A DNA stretch of 12,272 nucleotides from Alphaproteobacteria bacterium (GTDB lineage: Bacteria > Pseudomonadota > Alphaproteobacteria > Rhizobiales > Aestuariivirgaceae). A program made the translations under genes and the position numbers. This document shows positions 10,491 through 12,272 of the stretch, piece after piece. Each line of letters starts with the position of its first letter. The stretch's first letter is position 1. The notes beneath the pieces were generated by a model. The model worked only from the letters and a program-made list of their open reading frames with translations. It had not been told where the DNA came from and did not search any database. Where the stretch lies: NCBI GenBank assembly GCA_026400595.1, contig JAPLOT010000244.1:1-12272 (forward strand), in the 5' to 3' direction.

Positions 10491-10505
10491 AGATCAGCGC
10501 TGATC
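10481..10505. repeat. Two abutting perfect palindromes over convergent stop codons
   Basis: CTTCAGCTGAAG (10481-10492) and GATCAGCGCTGATC (10492-10505) are perfect palindromes sharing one base. They contain the TGA stops of DUF1989 (10488-10490) and eryI (10496-10494). There is no T-run, so a bidirectional terminator is possible but weak. Confidence 0.45.
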
Positions 10506-10928
10506 CAGCCGGTCGATGGCCTCGACATTGGCGGCCGAACTCCCCTTCGGGTCGAACTCGGAGACGAGCCAGGTGTCGACGATGGCCTTGGCGAGTTCCG
10601 GACCGATGACGCGCGCGCCCATGGTGATGACCTGGGCGTTGTTGGACTTCGCCGCGCGCTCGGCAGAATAGGTGTCATGGGTAAGCGCCGCACGGATGCC
10701 CGGCACCTTGTTGGCCGACATGCACACGCCGATGCCCGTGCCGCAGACAAGGATGGCGCGATCGAAGCTGCCATCCTTGACCTTCTTCGCGACGCCGGCC
10801 GCCATGTCGGCATAGAAGCCGGCATCGCTCAGATTGCTGATCTGATGTTCGGGCTTGGTCTTGAGATGCGCTTCGATGACATCGAGAAGCGGCTTGCCGG
10901 CGCTGTCGGCGCCCAATGCGATCTTCAT
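10494..10928 (-). CDS. eryI: D-erythrose-4-phosphate isomerase, EryI (RpiB family)
   Basis: RpiB-fold isomerase of 144 residues. In Brucella the EryI branch interconverts D-3-tetrulose-4-phosphate and D-erythrose-4-phosphate, the last step of erythritol breakdown. The fold signature is VCGTGIGVCMSANKVPGIRAALTHDTYSAERAA, with the catalytic-base cysteine C62. Two positions differ from ribose-5-phosphate isomerase B: the DH motif near residue 9 reads DS (GADSAG), and the later QHND histidine region reads KSNNAQ (S95). Both changes are typical of the EryI branch as I recall it. It is the last gene of the ery operon; its ATG overlaps the eryH stop in ATGA. A plain ribose-5-phosphate role is less likely given these changes and the neighbours. 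Confidence 0.82.
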   Translation of the reverse strand: MKIALGADSAGKPLLDVIEAHLKTKPEHQISNLSDAGFYADMAAGVAKKVKDGSFDRAILVCGTGIGVCMSANKVPGIRAALTHDTYSAERAAKSNNAQVITMGARVIGPELAKAIVDTWLVSEFDPKGSSAANVEAIDRLDQR

Positions 10929-11551
10929 GCGTGTTCTCCCAGTGCGGCGGTCACCGCGTCAATGATCCCGATGTAGCCTTCGGCGTTCCAGGCGGAACGT
11001 CCGATGAAGAGCCCGTCAATATCCGATTGCAGCGCCAAGTCGCAACAATTCTGCGGATTGACGCTTCCGCCATAGAGCACCGGCAGCGCCCTGCCGCAAA
11101 CCTCCACCGTCAGCGCCTTGATGCGCTTGTGCTGGTCGTTGGCAAAGGCGGGTTCGGCCGGGATTCCGCCCTCGCCGATGGACCATACCGGCTCATAGGC
11201 CAGGATGACCTTCCCCGGCGCCGCCGCGGCCACGTCGCGCAGGGCAAAGCGCGTCTGGCGCGCCAGAACATCGGCGGTGGCGCCTGCCGCATGCTCCTCC
11301 TTCGTGTCGCCGATGCAGACCAGGGCGATGAGCCCGTGGCGCAGCGCAGCCGCCACCTTTCGGGCCACCGTGTCGTCGGTCTCGCCCGCCGCGACGTCGG
11401 CGATATACGGATAGGGCGGGATGACGAAGGGCTGTACCGCCGACGCCTGTGCTGCCGGGGAGGCCTTGAGGGTCTCGGCAAAGCTGCGGGCCTCGGCCCG
11501 GAGCTTGTTCATCTTCCAGCTTGTCCCGATCCACGGGGTCTTGCGGGCCAT
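10925..11551 (-). CDS. eryH: EryH/TpiA2-like tetrulose-phosphate isomerase lacking the catalytic His loop
   Basis: This triosephosphate-isomerase-family protein of 208 residues is normally ~250. In the erythritol pathway EryH isomerises the tetrulose phosphate. Recognisable parts are the N-terminal GTSWKMNK (K13), FVIPPYPYI, E120 in AYEPVWSIG, loop 6 IGEGGIPA, YGGSV (160-164) and GLFIGRSAWN. Between A55 and G56 the sequence jumps from the strand-2 region straight to GETDDTVARKV. The intervening ~45 residues of family members (GAQN, TGE and GHSERR segments with the catalytic His and an adjacent Glu) are absent, in frame. Without that His, normal isomerase chemistry seems unlikely; deletion, assembly error or a changed function are the options. 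ATG 11551 overlaps the eryC stop (TGATG); an upstream in-frame extension to 11584 lies inside eryC. Confidence 0.78.
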   Translation of the reverse strand: MARKTPWIGTSWKMNKLRAEARSFAETLKASPAAQASAVQPFVIPPYPYIADVAAGETDDTVARKVAAALRHGLIALVCIGDTKEEHAAGATADVLARQTRFALRDVAAAAPGKVILAYEPVWSIGEGGIPAEPAFANDQHKRIKALTVEVCGRALPVLYGGSVNPQNCCDLALQSDIDGLFIGRSAWNAEGYIGIIDAVTAALGEHA

Positions 11552-12272
11552 CAGTTGAAACCTGTTTTGGTATAGGGCGCCCAATAGGACACGGACTCGC
11601 GCAGCGCCGCAACCACGCTGCGGTCGGTGGGTTCACGTTCGCGGAAGGCCAGTTCGAGGCAGAGTTCGTTGTCCCGGCCGCCGCCGGCCTCCACGGCGGC
11701 AATCAACTTCTCGGGCGTGATACGGCCGTCCTTGTTGTACTGCGCGGTGAAGGGCCAGTGGCCGCCCTTGTTCATCGTGCTCTGCTTGATGTGGATGATG
11801 GGCGACTGCGTGGCGAAGCCGCGCGCCCAGGCATAGGGATCGACATCATCCGGATTCGGAGACGTCACGTCGCCATGGTCGATGTCCACCATCGGCTTCA
11901 GCGGAAGGGGCAGCCCTGCGGCATCGATCCAATCCTGCAGGGACTGGCAGTCCTTCAGCGTATGGCCCAATTCGCGGCCCACCGACATGGGTTCCCAGAA
12001 GAGGTAGGACAGGCCCCGCGCCCTGGCATGCGCGGCAAGTTCGCGCCAGCAATCCAGAGCGGCCTGCATCAGCGTCGCGCGGCGCCGCGGATCGTCATGG
12101 TCGCGAAAGGTGAAGATGCCGAACTGGGTGCCGATGGCCGGCGTGCCGAGGTCGCTCGCAATATCCGCCATGTCCTTGAACCAGCGCAGATAGTAGGCGC
12201 GCACATCGGCATCGGGATGGGCGAAGTGGTTCAGCCGGCCATAAGGCCCGGTCATGATCGAGGTGATGCGCG
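11551..12272 (-). CDS. eryC: EryC-like tetrulose-4-phosphate racemase (xylose isomerase-like TIM barrel), partial
   Basis: The 3' 240 codons or so are in the window; the frame is open to the right edge, and an ATG at 12255 is internal. The sequence is a xylose-isomerase-like TIM barrel (AP_endonuc_2 type). Residues in the metal-binding positions, numbered from that internal Met, are E88 (FWEP), D124 (VDIDHGD), H155 (IIHIKQS) and E201 (LELAFRERE). In Brucella EryC racemises L- to D-3-tetrulose-4-phosphate. Assignment here rests on the EryC-EryH-EryI order and family resemblance; a generic sugar phosphate isomerase/epimerase is the fallback. The stop TGA overlaps the eryH ATG by one base, implying coupled translation. 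About 70-80 N-terminal residues should lie outside. Confidence 0.78.
   Translation of the reverse strand, partial: RITSIMTGPYGRLNHFAHPDADVRAYYLRWFKDMADIASDLGTPAIGTQFGIFTFRDHDDPRRRATLMQAALDCWRELAAHARARGLSYLFWEPMSVGRELGHTLKDCQSLQDWIDAAGLPLPLKPMVDIDHGDVTSPNPDDVDPYAWARGFATQSPIIHIKQSTMNKGGHWPFTAQYNKDGRITPEKLIAAVEAGGGRDNELCLELAFREREPTDRSVVAALRESVSYWAPYTKTGFN

Overview
The window suggests a high-GC alphaproteobacterium, most likely from the Hyphomicrobiales/rhizobial lineage. The signs are a xylFHG-type sugar ABC operon whose ATPase has a single nucleotide-binding domain (NBD), a divergent ROK repressor, and an EryC-EryH-EryI tetrulose-phosphate isomerase operon of the Brucella/Rhizobium type. Gene calls rest on protein motifs read by eye; no database search was run.

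Layout. (1) Positions 1-3201, minus strand, read right to left: a ROK-family sugar repressor with an in-frame amber codon near its 3' end, a probable Tat-exported vanadium haloperoxidase/PAP2-fold enzyme, and the 5' part of a secreted FG-GAP repeat protein running off the left edge. (2) Positions 3202-6773: an AT-rich divergent control region, then plus-strand xylF (periplasmic binding protein), a terminator-like hairpin, xylH (permease) and xylG (ATPase). (3) Positions 6774-9893: an FNR/FixK-type box upstream of a hemerythrin-domain gene. This gene converges with, and overlaps by 6 bp, a minus-strand Cu(+)-type P1B-ATPase whose promoter has the layout of a CueR (MerR-family) target. (4) Positions 9894-12272: a plus-strand DUF1989 protein converging with a minus-strand operon, eryC (partial) - eryH - eryI, in which adjacent genes overlap by 1 and 4 nt.

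How the genes work together. The transporter imports a pentose-like sugar, probably D-xylose, under the ROK repressor. The ery genes would convert L-erythrulose phosphate through D-erythrulose phosphate to D-erythrose-4-phosphate. The kinase and dehydrogenase of that route are not in the window. The copper pump and hemerythrin form a separate metal/oxygen-response block.

Most notable. Two genes appear damaged or unusual. The ROK repressor has a TAG stop followed by 59 further codons of plausible ROK C-terminus in the same frame. The EryH (TIM-type) isomerase lacks about 45 residues that in the family carry the catalytic histidine loop. No tRNA, rRNA, CRISPR array, transposase or prophage gene was seen.
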